From assembly GCA_018257865.1 (NCBI GenBank), contig JAEUBA010000021.1, positions 310,001-374,000 of the forward strand: DNA of 64,000 nucleotides, in the 5' to 3' direction. The stretch comes from Stereocaulon alpinum (taxonomy: Eukaryota > Ascomycota > Lecanoromycetes > Lecanorales > Stereocaulaceae). A program made the position numbers and the translations under genes. The notes beneath the pieces are model-generated. The model worked only from the letters and a program-made list of their open reading frames with translations, was not told the DNA's origin and made no database searches. The number at the start of each line of letters is the position of its first letter. The first letter of the stretch is position 1. Below are positions 44,400-56,473 of this stretch, piece by piece.

Positions 44400-45525
44400 T
44401 TTCGTAGCGTTTGTATAAATAGTAGTCTCAAGTCTTCAGCCGCACGCACATTGGCGTCCATGATCTTATGTCATGGAAAGCTTTCTGCCTCGCCTTGACG
44501 GATTTTGTCCCAAAGCCGGAATCCTACTCTAGATCGAAATGCACTTTCGCATGTGTGTGCCACTTTTTGACGACTTCTAACGTCGTGTCGCGAGCCTTGT
44601 GCGCTCTAGGAGCTAGCCAGCGAGGGGCTGTTCTCATCAAAGTGGGAATATATGCATCATAGCTCCAGAACTTCTCAGCCAGGTCTGGGATTGTGTTGAG
44701 GATTCATGAGCCCATTAGAGCTTCAGTGGACGCCAAGAAAATTGTGCCTCGGAGGAAAGCATAGAGATCTGAATATTCAATCCATTCATTGTTTGCATTC
44801 TTACTTGTGGACAAATTTCGGCGAAGGATCTCCGCATACCGTTCGCTTAATTGAGTTACGTTGTTCAAGCCACCTAAGAAGTCGTGGGCTGCCTTCATAT
44901 GATGGAATCTAATACGGTTCTCAGGTTCTATACGAGTCCCAGGTACTGGCGTTGGAAGTGGGCCCGAAAAGTCTTCAGCATACAGAGGAAGAGTACCAGG
45001 CGGTGTCCCAACAACATGCTTCATGACATGAACGAGAACAGGAGTCATTCCAAAATCCGGGCTTTGTTTGAAGAACATGTGTGCATGTTGTGGATTGCTC
45101 AGGTAATAGAGTGTAGAGGGGCCAAGTCTGAGTCCAGCAGGCATATTGTAACCATACTTTCGTCTGCTTTCAAAAGTTAGCTTCCAGTTCAGACATCATG
45201 CTTAGTTCAAAAGCCATGCACATCATTCTTGGGTAAAGTGGTCCCGGCTGTGGACAACACACAGAACGGCAGTGATGACTCAAGCTTCAAATACTTACAC
45301 CAATCTCTCTCCCAAACCTGGTCCATCAAAGAGGAAAGAAACTATGCTGCCGAGGAATGGAATCCAGTAGGGAAGCACGGGCGATGTTTTTCCGTTTCCG
45401 GATTTAGACGTGACCTAAGCTGACTGTATCGATGTGACTGAAAATGTAGTCAGACAGGTCAGCGCAACCACGAACGAGACAGCCAATGTCCAATTCCACT
45501 GCAAAAGAGGTGCCAGTTGACTTAA
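44400..45525 (-). pseudogene. Cytochrome P450 (microsomal CYP7/8-like fungal type), inactivated
   Basis: Reading minus: a hydrophobic anchor (WTLAVSFVVALTCLTTF), an in-frame TAG, then the Pro-rich hinge SPVLPYWIPFLGS. A plausible intron of about 150 bp (GTAAGT..AAGCAG) leads into RKYGYNMPAGLRLGPS, TLYYLSNPQHAHMFFKQS, IRFHHMKAAHDFLGGLNN, EWIEYSDLYAFLRGTIFLA and STEALMGS. A TGA follows immediately, then in the same frame ILNTIPDLAEKFWSYDAYIP, RWLAPRAHKARDTTLEVVKKWH, a TAG, and a P450-like GTKSVKARQKAFHDI. The I-helix, ExxR and heme-binding FxxGxxxCxG regions are not found downstream. The order of fragments matches fungal P450s acting on lipids, sterols or secondary metabolites. Three in-frame stops and the missing C-terminus make it a pseudogene. 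Confidence 0.78.
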
Positions 45526-46445
45526 TATCGTTCCCGTAATCGATCATTCCTGTTAGCAGATTAGTCTCAGTGAGCCCTCATGCAATGACAGACAGATGGG
45601 CATACAAGGCCATTGAGAGAAGGATAAGACTTTACTGCTTTCAAGTCAAGACTCGTGGATTCTATGGTATTGTCAGAGGTTGACGACATAGGACACTGCG
45701 CTTGGAATTGGAGTTTCGAGCAAGGTGAGCCTCTATGCCTTCGAAATCCAAATTTCGTGATGGAACGCCTTGTAGACGAAGTTTAGGCTATCTGCAAGAT
45801 AAATGCCTCATTCTCTCCAGAGGGAGCTCACATTGGCATAGTGATGTAGATTATCTGCTAGAGTGTGAATAAGCAACGAGTTCAGCGCGGTTTGTCATGC
45901 TCTGACGTGCAGGTTTGTGACTACATTGCGCCTCATCGACGCTCGAAGTCAATGCTTAGTCAGATTCGGAACCATATTGCTTGCTCGCTACTAACTCTCC
46001 ATCGAGACTGTGGGCGTGTCCGCATTCCCCACGCAAGGAGAATTCAAAACAGTAATTCAGCTCCGCGTTATCGTGCATCCGAAGCAGGGCAAGATATGCA
46101 TGTCCACGGCACAAAGTTTCCGTGCCCCCCGACCGCTGACCAACGTTGATTCGTCAACCTTTGCAGCGTAGATCCCTACGCTAAGGTATGAATCAGTCAG
46201 CCATATACGCGCAGCAAGCCAGGGCGCAACCCAAAGTCAGCGTACAAACGGCCCGAATCCTTTGAAATTGGCGCGTCACATTCCTCCCGGTTCTCGAAGC
46301 TCCCCTGGCTTAGAGTCACTCAGTGCGCCATATGTTCTCCGTCTCTCGCTTCCTTTCCCAGAGCCAAAGGAAAGCAAGCCTTACCACCTTCATACAGTTC
46401 CCTTTGCAACAGTGCGAAAGGCTTTGACCACGTACTACTCTGGCG
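45526..46445. other. Intergenic, promoter of the rhodopsin-fold gene
   Basis: No supported gene. The frame at 46262-46528 overlaps the start of the next gene in a different phase. Confidence 0.4.
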
Positions 46446-47923
46446 ATGGCGCAGGTTATGAGCGCTGCCGACTATGCCAATATACCCGCAGGCGCTCCAC
46501 CTTCAGGAGTGGTACCAAATTTCGATAATCCGCCTTCGCGTGCATATCAGGCCCACGTTACTACTGGGATATGCATTGGAACAGCGACAGTGTTCCTTGT
46601 CTTGAGACTTTATGTCAAGGCTGCGATCACGCACATATGGGGGCTTGAAGATTGTAAGTCTCTTTGGTTTGGATTAGGTCTCATGAGGACTAAGGATTGC
46701 AGATACTTGCATTATAGGCTACGTAAGGCCTTGAATATGATTCGAGGAGAGGATGCCCTAACCGTGATGTTTCGAAGGTTCTGATATTGATTCATGATAT
46801 TCTGTTCTTTATATGTAGGTCTGGATCCACAGTTGTCTGGCTTTAACTGACAGACTAGTGATGCGGCGAAATGGAGGCCTAGGAATGCACATCTGGGATG
46901 TGAGATTTGCAAATCTTACCAAAACTTTTCTTGCGGTGTGTGGGTCCAAAGGTCCACATGATCGTGGTGATAGCAACTCTGGCTGACATGAATCATAGAC
47001 AACGGATGCTACAGTCAACTTGTATCCTGCGGCAATTTGTTTCATAAAGTTCTCATTGTTCTTCTTATATCTTCGACTCTTCAAACCAAACAAGGTCACG
47101 CGATGGCTTATCTACGTCGGAGTGGCGGTATGCGCAATGTTTTATACCGCCACCATCATCGCCGTTAACGTGCTTTGCGTACCACGACCAAGTCAGCCAA
47201 ATACCACTGCAACTTGGCTGTCACGTCAGGAACAATGCTCGCGTCCCTCCCAGCAGGTGGCAATCGTACAGGCGGTATTCGGTACTATCACCGATATTTA
47301 TCTGCTTGTAGTACCGATCAGGATAGTCTTTCGACTACAGCTTCCTCTGGGACGGAAGATTGGGATAAGCGCCGTCTTTATGGTTGGTATTATGTATGTT
47401 ATACGCCCGTAGATGACATTCCCTGTCAGTGATCCCGCTGACACAAGATTGACGGTTTTCAGCGCGGTTGCTTGCTCGCTTGCTAGCCTGGCATACAGGG
47501 CGGAACTTCTGTCTGTTGAAGACCAAACTTGGTTCAGTGTCTCTGTCTACATTTTGAAGTAGGGAATTTCCACTTACATCCCGGAATATCACGCTAATCA
47601 ACGATCTCAGCGCCGCGGAGACCTCTGCCGGCATAATGTGTAGTTGTCTGCCACTATTGACACCCCTGGTCCGCGGGCACTCATTCAAAAACTTATTTCT
47701 CTTCCAAACTTTGGCTCACTATTTCTTGACAAAGTTTTCAGCCTTGCGATCCTCGCAGAAGCCAGTCGTAGCGGAAGACACATCATCCCAACGCCAGTTA
47801 CATCTGGGCATGAACGGGAACAGAAGTGCTAATGTGTCGAATGAAGGATGGACAGAAGGAAGTGTGTGGATCAAGCTTGATGACAGAGCAGGTGAAAGGA
47901 AAGACTACCTTAGGGAGGTCTAG
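46446..47923 (+). CDS. Seven-TM rhodopsin-fold membrane protein (fungal SAT4/Pth11-like)
   Basis: Exons: 46446-46653, 46703-46722 (20 bp), 46819-46935, 46999-47393, 47463-47558, 47611-47923; introns 49, 96, 63, 69 and 52 bp; 382 residues, all phases consistent. N-terminus MAQVMSAADYANIPAGAPPS, then VVPNFDNPPSRAYQAHVTTG and TM1 (ICIGTATVFLVLRLYVK). Family blocks follow: ITHIWGLED, GGLGMHIWDV, LYPAAICFIKFSLFFLYLRLF, WLIYVGVAVCAMFYTATIIA, PSQQVAIVQAVFGTITDIYL with LLVVPIRIVFRLQLPLGRKI, then LNAAETSAGIMCSCLPLLTP (the E-x-x-x-G-I-M-C-S-C motif of this family). The C-tail is hydrophilic. The family is greatly expanded in plant-associated fungi and includes Pth11-like receptors; the ligand is unknown. 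It lacks the N-terminal CFEM domain of true Pth11. It is intact, unlike its neighbours. Confidence 0.83.
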
Positions 47924-48465
47924 ATCGAAGTGCCAACGGTTTATCACCAGTTTCAGATCGTTCACATGGTCGCAGCCTATGTGAGGAGATGTTGAGTACC
48001 TATTTCTACAACATTTGTCAGACCGATCGATAATGCGATCTAAAGAGCTTATTCTATTATCATCGAGGCCTAGCGAAGATACTATTGATTATGTAGTTTA
48101 AACCCACCTAGGACTAGCTTTTGAAACACCTGCTCTCTATCATGTTTATCACTTACCATTCTCAATTTTCTCCAAATCAACGGACCATAGCCTGCAAGAG
48201 GATCTTGGCTTCGATTTTTATAATCATCCTAGGTGGTAGAAAGGAGGCAAAGAACAAGGCTTCCGTCTGCGGGGCTATGGCCAAGAGATTTTCCACCAAG
48301 AAGGGCGGATTGAGATGTTGTCGCTGGGGAAATTGGCTGGATCGTAACTGATAGGGCGAGGTTCGGGATAGAGCTGAGTGAACCGAATGGAAGAGATTAG
48401 AAGAGACTATAGATAGAGGTAAGGAATGGAAGGGAGTTGCTGAACTTGAGGTGAGATAAAGCTGT
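47924..48465. other. Degraded sequence downstream of the FAD-oxidase relic
   Basis: On the minus strand faint patches (RQLYLTSSSATPF) may be the decayed C-terminal part of the neighbouring FAD oxidase relic. No intact gene is present. Confidence 0.35.
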
Positions 48466-48891
48466 CTATAGATTCCAGAAGTTGTTTGCATGGCAAAGGT
48501 CCGGTTCAGAGTACGTGACGAACCTGCGACCATCAGGTTGGCTGTTGCTGAACTTGGTCGTGAAGTCTGTTTGATTGGAAATTCGCATTGTGTTCATAAG
48601 CTGAGGCTCGGTAGAAGTGAACGTATGGAAAGTCGGAGGATTGACAACAGGTGCAGTATATTCGATGTTGGCGGAGCCAACAATCCCATAGTTTGTGGTA
48701 TAGGAAAAACTGACTATCAGGGCTGCGTACTCATCAAAGGTAGTAGGGTGGTTCAAGTCGTAAAGGTATCCAGAATTTGGGGTGTCACGGAACCGGTATA
48801 TAGAATAATTCCACCCTAAAAGTTACCTTGTGGGAAGGCTTTTAGGTCGAATCGAGTGATAACGCCAAAATTGTTTGATCCACCCTGGTAT
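48466..48891 (-). pseudogene. FAD-linked oxidase (berberine-bridge-enzyme-like), fragment
   Basis: On the minus strand YQGGSNNFGVITRFDLKAF, PQGNF, an in-frame TAG where the family has Trp before GG, then GGIILYTGSVTP. After a frame change come FDEYAALIVSFSYTTNYGIV, SANIEYTAPVVNPPTFHTF, TSTEPQLMNTMRISNQTDFT and SQPDGRR. This is the second half of the FAD domain plus the substrate-side segment of fungal BBE-like oxidases, enzymes common in secondary metabolism. The FAD-attachment N-terminus is missing and the C-terminus is unrecognisable. The TGG to TAG change fits a G-to-A mutation. Confidence 0.78.
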
Positions 48892-49419
48892 GTACTGACT
48901 TGGCCTAACCCTTGATTTTAGCCACTTCATTAACGCTATGTTTAGCCATAGCTACGTCAATTTCGATATTTAATACATGGATATCGAATTCTCCCTTCCT
49001 CCATAACCCACCGATCTTATTGGCCCATACGTGGGAGGCACGTGCTCTATTCTAGACTTTCAAGCATGCTATAACGGCGTAATCATATGGGCCTTCCCTC
49101 GTTTCTTCGGCCGCTTTCATCGCAGCTGCAGTTCTCGGGGTAGGAGGAGACATCAGGTTCGCATCAGCATCTCAGAGTATCTGCGGTGTCGTCATCCTCT
49201 CACGTCGTTCCCGTTCCCTATGCTCCTCCTCCTCACGAAGCTGACGATACTTTGCAGCCTCAAGGAGCTCCTTCTCACGACGCAAACGTCTATTCTCAGC
49301 CTCGATCTCAGCAAAATCGCCTTTGTTCCGCGAGAACACGTGACAATCGTGATCCATTGGTCCGTTTTCTGCTCCCAACTGCTGCGTGGAGTCTCGGGAA
49401 GAACATCAAGTCGGTCCTG

Positions 49420-49640
49420 TTATTGAGACGAAAGCATCTGCGAATAGTGATAATGACATGCGCAAGTCGTTGGATGATCCCCGAAAATAGCATTATACAA
49501 AGCGCATGCTCTTTCATATGACGGAATAGATTCGTTGTAACAATGCTGAAGCGCAAAGACACAGTACACGCTCGTCAGCGTAGCTGGATGCTTAACACCA
49601 AGCACTTTCTCACGCGTCGCTAGCGTTTACCTGCACATTT
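49420..49640 (-). pseudogene. Kinesin-light-chain-like TPR fragment A
   Basis: Minus strand: REKVLGVKHPATLTSVYCVF, ALQHCYNESIPSYERACALY, IFGDHPTTCACHYHYSQMLS, then a stop. The pattern (LG..HP.T..S.., YERA..., FG.DHP.T..C..HYS.ML) is that of the terminal TPR_10/12 repeat found in fungal NB-ARC/TPR proteins. It is too short and degenerate to be a gene. Confidence 0.6.
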
Positions 49641-49649
49641 ATTTGGCTA

Positions 49650-50006
49650 TACCGGTTCACGTGACGATCTTGCTCTCTTGCTTTTTTGCACATCTTGGGA
49701 CCCATCTGCTCCAGCTTTCAATCCTGTATCATTTGGTGATCGTTGTCTCTTCATAGGCCTGGCCTTTTGGTCTTCTTTCTGAAACGCAAGCATCTCGGAA
49801 TAGTCTAGATGGCAGGCGTGTGTAGTCGGGTGACTTGTTCCAAAAACGGTGTCATATCCTCTACACGCTTGCTCGTATATATTCATCTGCTCCGTGAGGC
49901 TTATGGTTAGGCAATGCTCTTCCTGACGTCCTAGGATACGGGCTTCTGTACAGAAGAGAAGTACAACGACTGTATAAGTGCAACTTGGATATAAGATAAG
50001 GAGCAA
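49650..50006 (-). pseudogene. Kinesin-light-chain-like TPR fragment B
   Basis: Minus strand: NIYEQACRGYDTVFGTSHPT, THACHLDYSEMLAFQKED, followed by a basic, disordered tail (KARPMKRQRSPND). It is a second degenerate copy of the same terminal TPR repeat, directly upstream of fragment A. The pair look like leftovers of duplicated NLR-type or TPR effector-adaptor genes. Confidence 0.55.
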
Positions 50007-51063
50007 TGGTTCATTTAGACGTTACTATAATGGAGGTGTACGATAAGAACATTCAATAACCACGAGGAGATAAGAAATTCTCCAAGACCCCTAACCGTTA
50101 GATAGACATAAGAAACCTTGTGATCCTCCGCACTTTTATCTTCCTATGGCCATCATCATGACTTCTCTTTTTACGTCTCGCCCATAGTGCTGCTTCTTCT
50201 GTGCGTCCTTTGTGTCGAGCTCAAGTCTTGCCAACACCATGAATAGCATCGCGACACCTTGACTCCATAATCCATGCTTGCCTCAATGTCATGTAGAGGA
50301 GAACGCCGACTAATTCTTGATATCCGATATGACCATGTTTGTATGTTGTCTGCCGATATGCAAATCGACTCCAGGCATTCTTCGACAGAAGTGATTAGGG
50401 ATGGAATGCTAAATTGGAGTCAAGATTTCAAGCACTTCAATCATGCAATCCGCTATCCTTGGAGAATTACGCCGGCTATTTCCCCGCGAAGCTTCATTTT
50501 CCAATTTGGTAGGGTCGCTCTCGAGATTTGGAAGCTTATATTGACTGTAATTCGCCCGTCTTGTTGTGACAAACAGTTTGAGGATATCCTTCATAACGTA
50601 CGCGGGTTGCTGGCTGGTCTTGGATTGAAGCAGGTCAGGAACACTAGGATCAATAAAGATCGGTGGTTCTTCTTGTCCAGAATTGACTTCCTTACTGCTT
50701 GCTTCCTGGTACGGAAATATTACACGCACACCGTATGCTGGTGAAAGATTGAGAATCGTGATATGCAATGGGTCAGAATGCTTGTTTTTAAAATGAAGTT
50801 GCCAAGACGCCGGGTTGGATGGATCTCTTGTCTTTGTGAACTCAAAATCAAATGATCTTCTGTTTGTGTTCTAAGGACTGGCTTTGGCCGCTAGCTGAAA
50901 AAGGCACCAGTGTTTGAGCAAGCCCATCAGCTGCTGTACGTTATTCGGATCCTTTGCAGAGATGGATGGTAGGTTGGGTATAGAATCGCCGGCTTGGGTT
51001 TGGAAATCGATTTTCATGTCTTTGTCAAGCTTGACGACCATGTCGAAGTTGTTATTTTCACTT

Positions 51064-51273
51064 TGTCGGAATAATATTACTCCGCTCCGCAATAAGCGGC
51101 TTAGCGCCTGCTCCTAGATAAAATACTATAGCTTAGCTAGCTAGATTAAATTAATCCCTAGTTTACTAAGCCTAATAGATACCCTGCTAATTAGGTTATC
51201 TAAGGTAGGTAGTAGGGGATTAAGCTACCTACTAATTAGTACTACCTAAGCTAGCAGCTAGGTTCTACTAATA
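51064..51273 (+). repeat. 5' LTR of the copia-type element
   Basis: It begins TGTCGGAATAATATTACTCC and ends CTACTAATA (expected CA mutated to TA). It aligns over its whole 210 bp with 56264-56473, almost all differences being C/T or G/A. Confidence 0.88.
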
Positions 51274-54200
51274 CTAATTAGTTATCGACCTTAGATTAGT
51301 AAGGTATAAATAAAAATTTTAACTTTAATACTAAACCTTACCTATAATACTAAGCCTTAGCTATAACGCCTAATCCTATAATAGTATAACTACCTATAGA
51401 AGATAAAGGGATTATTATATTAATAGGAATTATTATTAATAACCCTAAAAAGACGTTAGGTAACGCCCTAGGAATATTCGTTAAAGGAGTAATAAGTTCC
51501 TACTAAATCTATAAGGAAGAAGGATATAATCTATAGATTAACTTCCTTAAAGACTTTAATAATTAGGACGAAGCCTTATTTAAGAAGATAGATAAATAGT
51601 TACTATAAAACCTTAGGGACCTACTATTCGATCGCTACGTCTATACCCCTAAAGATAGAACTTATATCTATAAGTACTTAGTAAGACTAGCAGCTCAGCT
51701 ATAGTCTAAATAGCCCGTAGACGTACTAAAGCTAGTAAAGAAGAAGTCTAATATTAACTCTACTAGTAACTCTAATACGCCTAGTACGCCTAGTACGCCT
51801 ACCCTAAGTAAAAATTTTAATACGCCTACCTTAACCTTAACTAAAATTAAAATACTAACTAGGACCGGTACGCTACTTAATCTAATATAATAGTAATATT
51901 AACGCTCTTAGATACCCTTCTAAATAACCCTAATTAATAGTTTTAAGGTCTCTAACGCTATCGCTAATTACTAGGAGTAAGGCCTTTTCTAAGAGCTTAC
52001 TATATTAACTAAGCTCTATATAGAAGAGATAAAGTATAATAGAAGAAGTAACTCCTTTAACTATAAGCTAAATATATTCTTAGCTACCGCCTCTAATACT
52101 AGGATACTATTAACTAGGCTCTATATAGCTCTTTAGTATATACTTAGTAGTAATATACTTAATTTCTACTTTAATAATTAATCTTCCTTCTTATTAATAA
52201 ACCTAGACTCCCTATAGCTTACCTTTAAAGGAAATTTTAAAGGAAGGGAATACTAAATCGCCCGCCTTAATAAGTAGAATAGCGTATCCTTAGAACTATT
52301 TATTAACTATAATAAAGATAAGACCCTAACGGAGTACTTAGATACTATAGTATCTAGACTAAGAGAGCTATAATATAGTCTAAATAAGAGCCTTTATAGG
52401 GATAGCTTTATCTACTAAAAGATAATTACTACTTATAAGTTTATACCTACCTATAAGATCGTCTACCGAAAACTACTAGATACTATATAAAACCTTATTT
52501 AAGACCTCCGATTATCTATAGCCTTATAAGACCGTTATAGCCTTATATCGCTAAGTAAATTAATATATACTAACCGCCGCTACCGAAACTATAAATCTAG
52601 TAGTTATAACTGCGAATCTAGTAGTCGTAGCTAATTAAGATATCTAAGTAAACTAAGATATAACTCTACTAATTCTAATAATTCTAGTAATTCGACGAAT
52701 AAAAAGCGATACTTTATCTATAAAAAGGAAGGATACTAGTTAACTAATTACCCTAAGGAAGAATACTAACATAGCTTTAAGTAATACCTTACCGACGTTA
52801 AGGGCGAAAGGGAAGGCGATAGCGAAGGTAGTACTACTAAGGAGGATACCGCTAATAATCTATCTAACTAAGGTAATAGTAAGATATTTCTAATATTAAT
52901 AGGTATAATTAATAGTAAGGCTATATACTAAAAGCTAGCTAATTAGGCGACTTTATATACTATTACTAAGGCGCTATCTATCTAGGATAATATTAATATT
53001 AATATCTAGGGAGAAGTAACTCACCGCCCCGCTAAAAGATACGGCGATAACTACTTCTACGGCCTTATAGTTAATACTAGCGCTACCTATAACTCGTTAG
53101 TAGGCTATAGCTAATATTTAGCACTACGGCGTAAGTAAAACGTTAATATTAATACCGATAAGGCTAGCAGTGCTAGATTTAAATTTAGTATTAACGATAC
53201 CTTATTAAAAGGTACTATTACCGTCTAATTACTAATTAGTATTATCGAATTCTATATTATCGACGCTAATACGCTATTCCTTCTCTACCTACGAGACCTT
53301 AACTAGGCAGGTTTTTATTTTAATAACCTTACTAACTACCTAGTTAGCGGTAATAGGTAAGTCCCTATCGTAAGGCTATACGGTTATCTATTCCTTATAT
53401 AGGGAACGTCGCTAGCAAACGCCTATATTAATACCTATACTAATAACGGTATTATAAGTAGCTAATTAATAGAGTAGGATCTCCGACGCCTATACCGCCG
53501 CTTCGGTTACCTATTAATAATACGCCTAGTACGCTTACTAAAACGATCTAGCTACTACTTCGACTAGGAAGCTATTTATTAATTAGGTAAGTTCTACTTA
53601 ACTTACTAGAAATACGGAAGATTACTAGGAAGGTTTAAATTTACTATTAATAACGACCTATAATTTAATTATTTAGTAATAATTAATATTATATATCTTA
53701 ATAGCTCTACGGCCTTAGTCCTATATACTATCGACGAGGCTATACGCTTCTAAACCGCCCGCTTTCTAAAAGATATTTTAGCGGAGACGGTCTAGGATAT
53801 ACTAAGGGCCTACTAAATTAATACTTATATTAGACTACTAGATATACTAGTCTACGACGCTAGCAAGTAATTTATTAGTACCGAATTCGCCTCTAAGGTA
53901 AAAGGGATAGTAATTAAATTAAAATACGTCCCTATTAAAGTATACTACTTAATTAGTCTAGTTAAATACTACTACGTACCTCTTAGGCGTGCGTATAATA
54001 TTATCTAAGAAGACCTACTACTACTAGGTAAGTAATTCGTCTTATAAATCGCTATTAAGGTAATTAATAATATAGCTAGACCTAATAGGCTAACTCTTAT
54101 ATAACTTTTATTTAGTATATTTCTAAAGCTTACTAAATTAAACCCTATATACCTATTAATTATAGAACGAGGTAAGGCTATTAAACGCGTAATAAAAGAA

Positions 54201-56263
54201 GCGTTAGAATTATTAGTAAGAAGAGACGTTACCGAAGCCTTACGCTACTATAATAGTCTATAAAGCGACTCTATACTAGACGCTCCTATTAGCAGTAACG
54301 TCTTAGTCTAGCGAAAAGGTAAGGGATAGAAAGGGCCCTACTAATTACTCGCTATAGACGACTAAGCCTATATAGTTAAACTTAGTAGCAGCCCTATAAT
54401 ATTTTAAATTACCTTAGTTAAGCCGTACTTAGTTAAATCGACTAATTAATTACTAACGCCTCCTATAGCTAAAATAGACCTTTCGACTAAAAAAGCTACT
54501 ACTATACGCTAAAACTCGTAGTAATAGCGATACCTACCTACCCGCTACACCTACCTTACTAATAAGGAGTAATTAGATATCGAGCTATTAATAAAGCTTT
54601 AATTAGAAGGCGCTATTCGATTACTAAATAGCCTATTCGTTAACTCTCGCTAAAAGGAAATTAATAGCCTTATTACTAAAGGAGTCTTTAAGATTATTAG
54701 TAAGTAGGATATATCGCTAAATACTTATATCTTTAGCTACTAATTCGTTAATAATATTAAGTAGGATAGCGCTATACTATTCGAAAAGTCTAGACTAATC
54801 GTCTAAGCTTATAATAATAAAGGTAAAAAGGAGGTACTAATATAGTCGCTAATAATTTAACGCGCTAGCTAACGCCTTATTATCTATCTCGCTATAATTC
54901 TACTATATAACCTCTACGTACGCGATATCTCGTAAGCTTATATATAGTCGACGTTAGTACTAAACTACGCTATCTATATAAAACCGCCGTAAGGTACTAA
55001 TCTAGGAGATAATATACTAAAAGTAGTCCGCCTACTATATAGCGTCCCTAAGGTAGGGACGTATTAGTTTAAAACCTACTATAACTATTATACCGGTAAG
55101 CTAGGCCTTACTATCTCCTTATTTAATCCCTACTTAATATTCTCTAAGCAGGTAATTATTAGCCTCTAGACTAACGACTTACTATTTTACGGAATAGCCG
55201 AATACCTAAAGCTAGAAGAGTAAGTACGCCTTAATATAGGCTTTTTAGTAAAGCTAATTAAAAAGCTAGATAATAAAAAAGACCTCTAATTTAACGGTAC
55301 TACTATCTCTACTAACGGCGATACTACTATTTTTAGTAACGGCGATATTCTAAAGCTCTCCTAGTAACGGTAGTATAGTAAAATTAATATAATCGATACC
55401 GCTAGCGATATTAAATCGTAATATATTAAGGAAAGGGCTTAAGGCGCCTATATAGCCTCTATATATTAACTAAAAATAGCCTTTACCCTATCTAAAGTAG
55501 CCTAAATTACTTAGCTAGTAAAAGAAGATACTAATTAGTTAAATAAATAGTTAAATTAGTAAAAGGAGAATTACTACTAAGGTCTATAATTCGTTAAGCT
55601 TACTCTAGAGAAGTTAAAGTTACTAGTCTTTATTAATATAGCCTTCGCTAATAACGCTAATCTTAGCTCTTAGATTAGGTACGTTATTATCCTTACTAAT
55701 AAGTAATAGCTAGATAAATCGACTATTAATATTAGCGGTAATATTATCTACTAAAGTAGTACTAAATATAAGAGAGTTATAAGATCGGTACTAGCTTTAG
55801 AGCTATATATAATAGTAGTAGGGTTTAATATTACTACTACCTTATAATCTACTATTAAGGGTATTACTTAAGCGAAGATACTACTAATTCTATATACTAA
55901 CTCCTACTCCTTATATAACTATATTATACGCCTTAGTACTACTACTAAGAAATAACTAATTATTAATATAATAAAGCTATAGTAGTCCTATAAGAGGAGG
56001 GAGATTAATAAGGTATAGTAGATTAATAGTAATTATAACTTAGTAGATACTATAACTAAGGAATATTATTACTAGACGTTAAAGTAATTAGTAGATAGTA
56101 ATACTATTAAGTTAAAGATAAATACTTAGGTAGAAAGAGAAGCTATAATCTAACTAATTAGATTATAATATTACTTAGCCTTATAAGCCTATTTCTATAC
56201 TAGCTAATTACTAGATTTAGCGTTAATTAGTACTATTTTTTCAACTTTCTAAAACTTTACTAG

Positions 56264-56473
56264 TATTAGAATAATATTACTCCGCTCCGTAATAAGCGGC
56301 TTAGCGCCTACTTTTAGATAAAATACTATAGCTTAACTAGCTAGATTAAATTAATCCCTAGTTTACTAAGCCTAATAGACACCCTGCTAATTAGGTTATC
56401 TAAGGTAGGTAATAGGGGATTAAGCTACCTACTAATCAGTACTACCTAAGCTAGCAGCTAGGTTCTACTAACA
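56264..56473 (+). repeat. 3' LTR of the copia-type element
   Basis: It begins TATTAGAATAATATTACTCC, i.e. TGTCGG with G-to-A and C-to-T changes, and ends CTACTAACA, retaining the CA terminus. The same length as the 5' LTR. Confidence 0.88.

Larger units (their letters stand above)
51064..56473 (+). mobile_element. Ty1/copia-type LTR retrotransposon, RIP-degraded
   Basis: The element is 5410 bp, bounded by 210 bp LTRs and flanked by CACTT (51059-51063) and TACTT (56474-56478), a 5 bp target duplication with one C/T difference. The internal region is so mutated that every frame is full of stops, but conceptual reading on the plus strand still shows a zinc-knuckle relic (KKRYFIYKKEGY near 52.70 kb, where Tyr replaces Cys of CxxC). 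An RNase H-like relic lies next to the 3' LTR (TNSYSLY, SYKRREI, DTITKEYY at about 55.87-56.07 kb). RNase H as the last domain before the LTR supports copia order. CpA and TpG are nearly absent internally, as RIP leaves them. Confidence 0.88.

Noticed and set aside
51274..56263. Functional retrotransposon genes
   Set aside because: All frames contain many stops and conserved Cys of the zinc knuckle are replaced; only relics are present.
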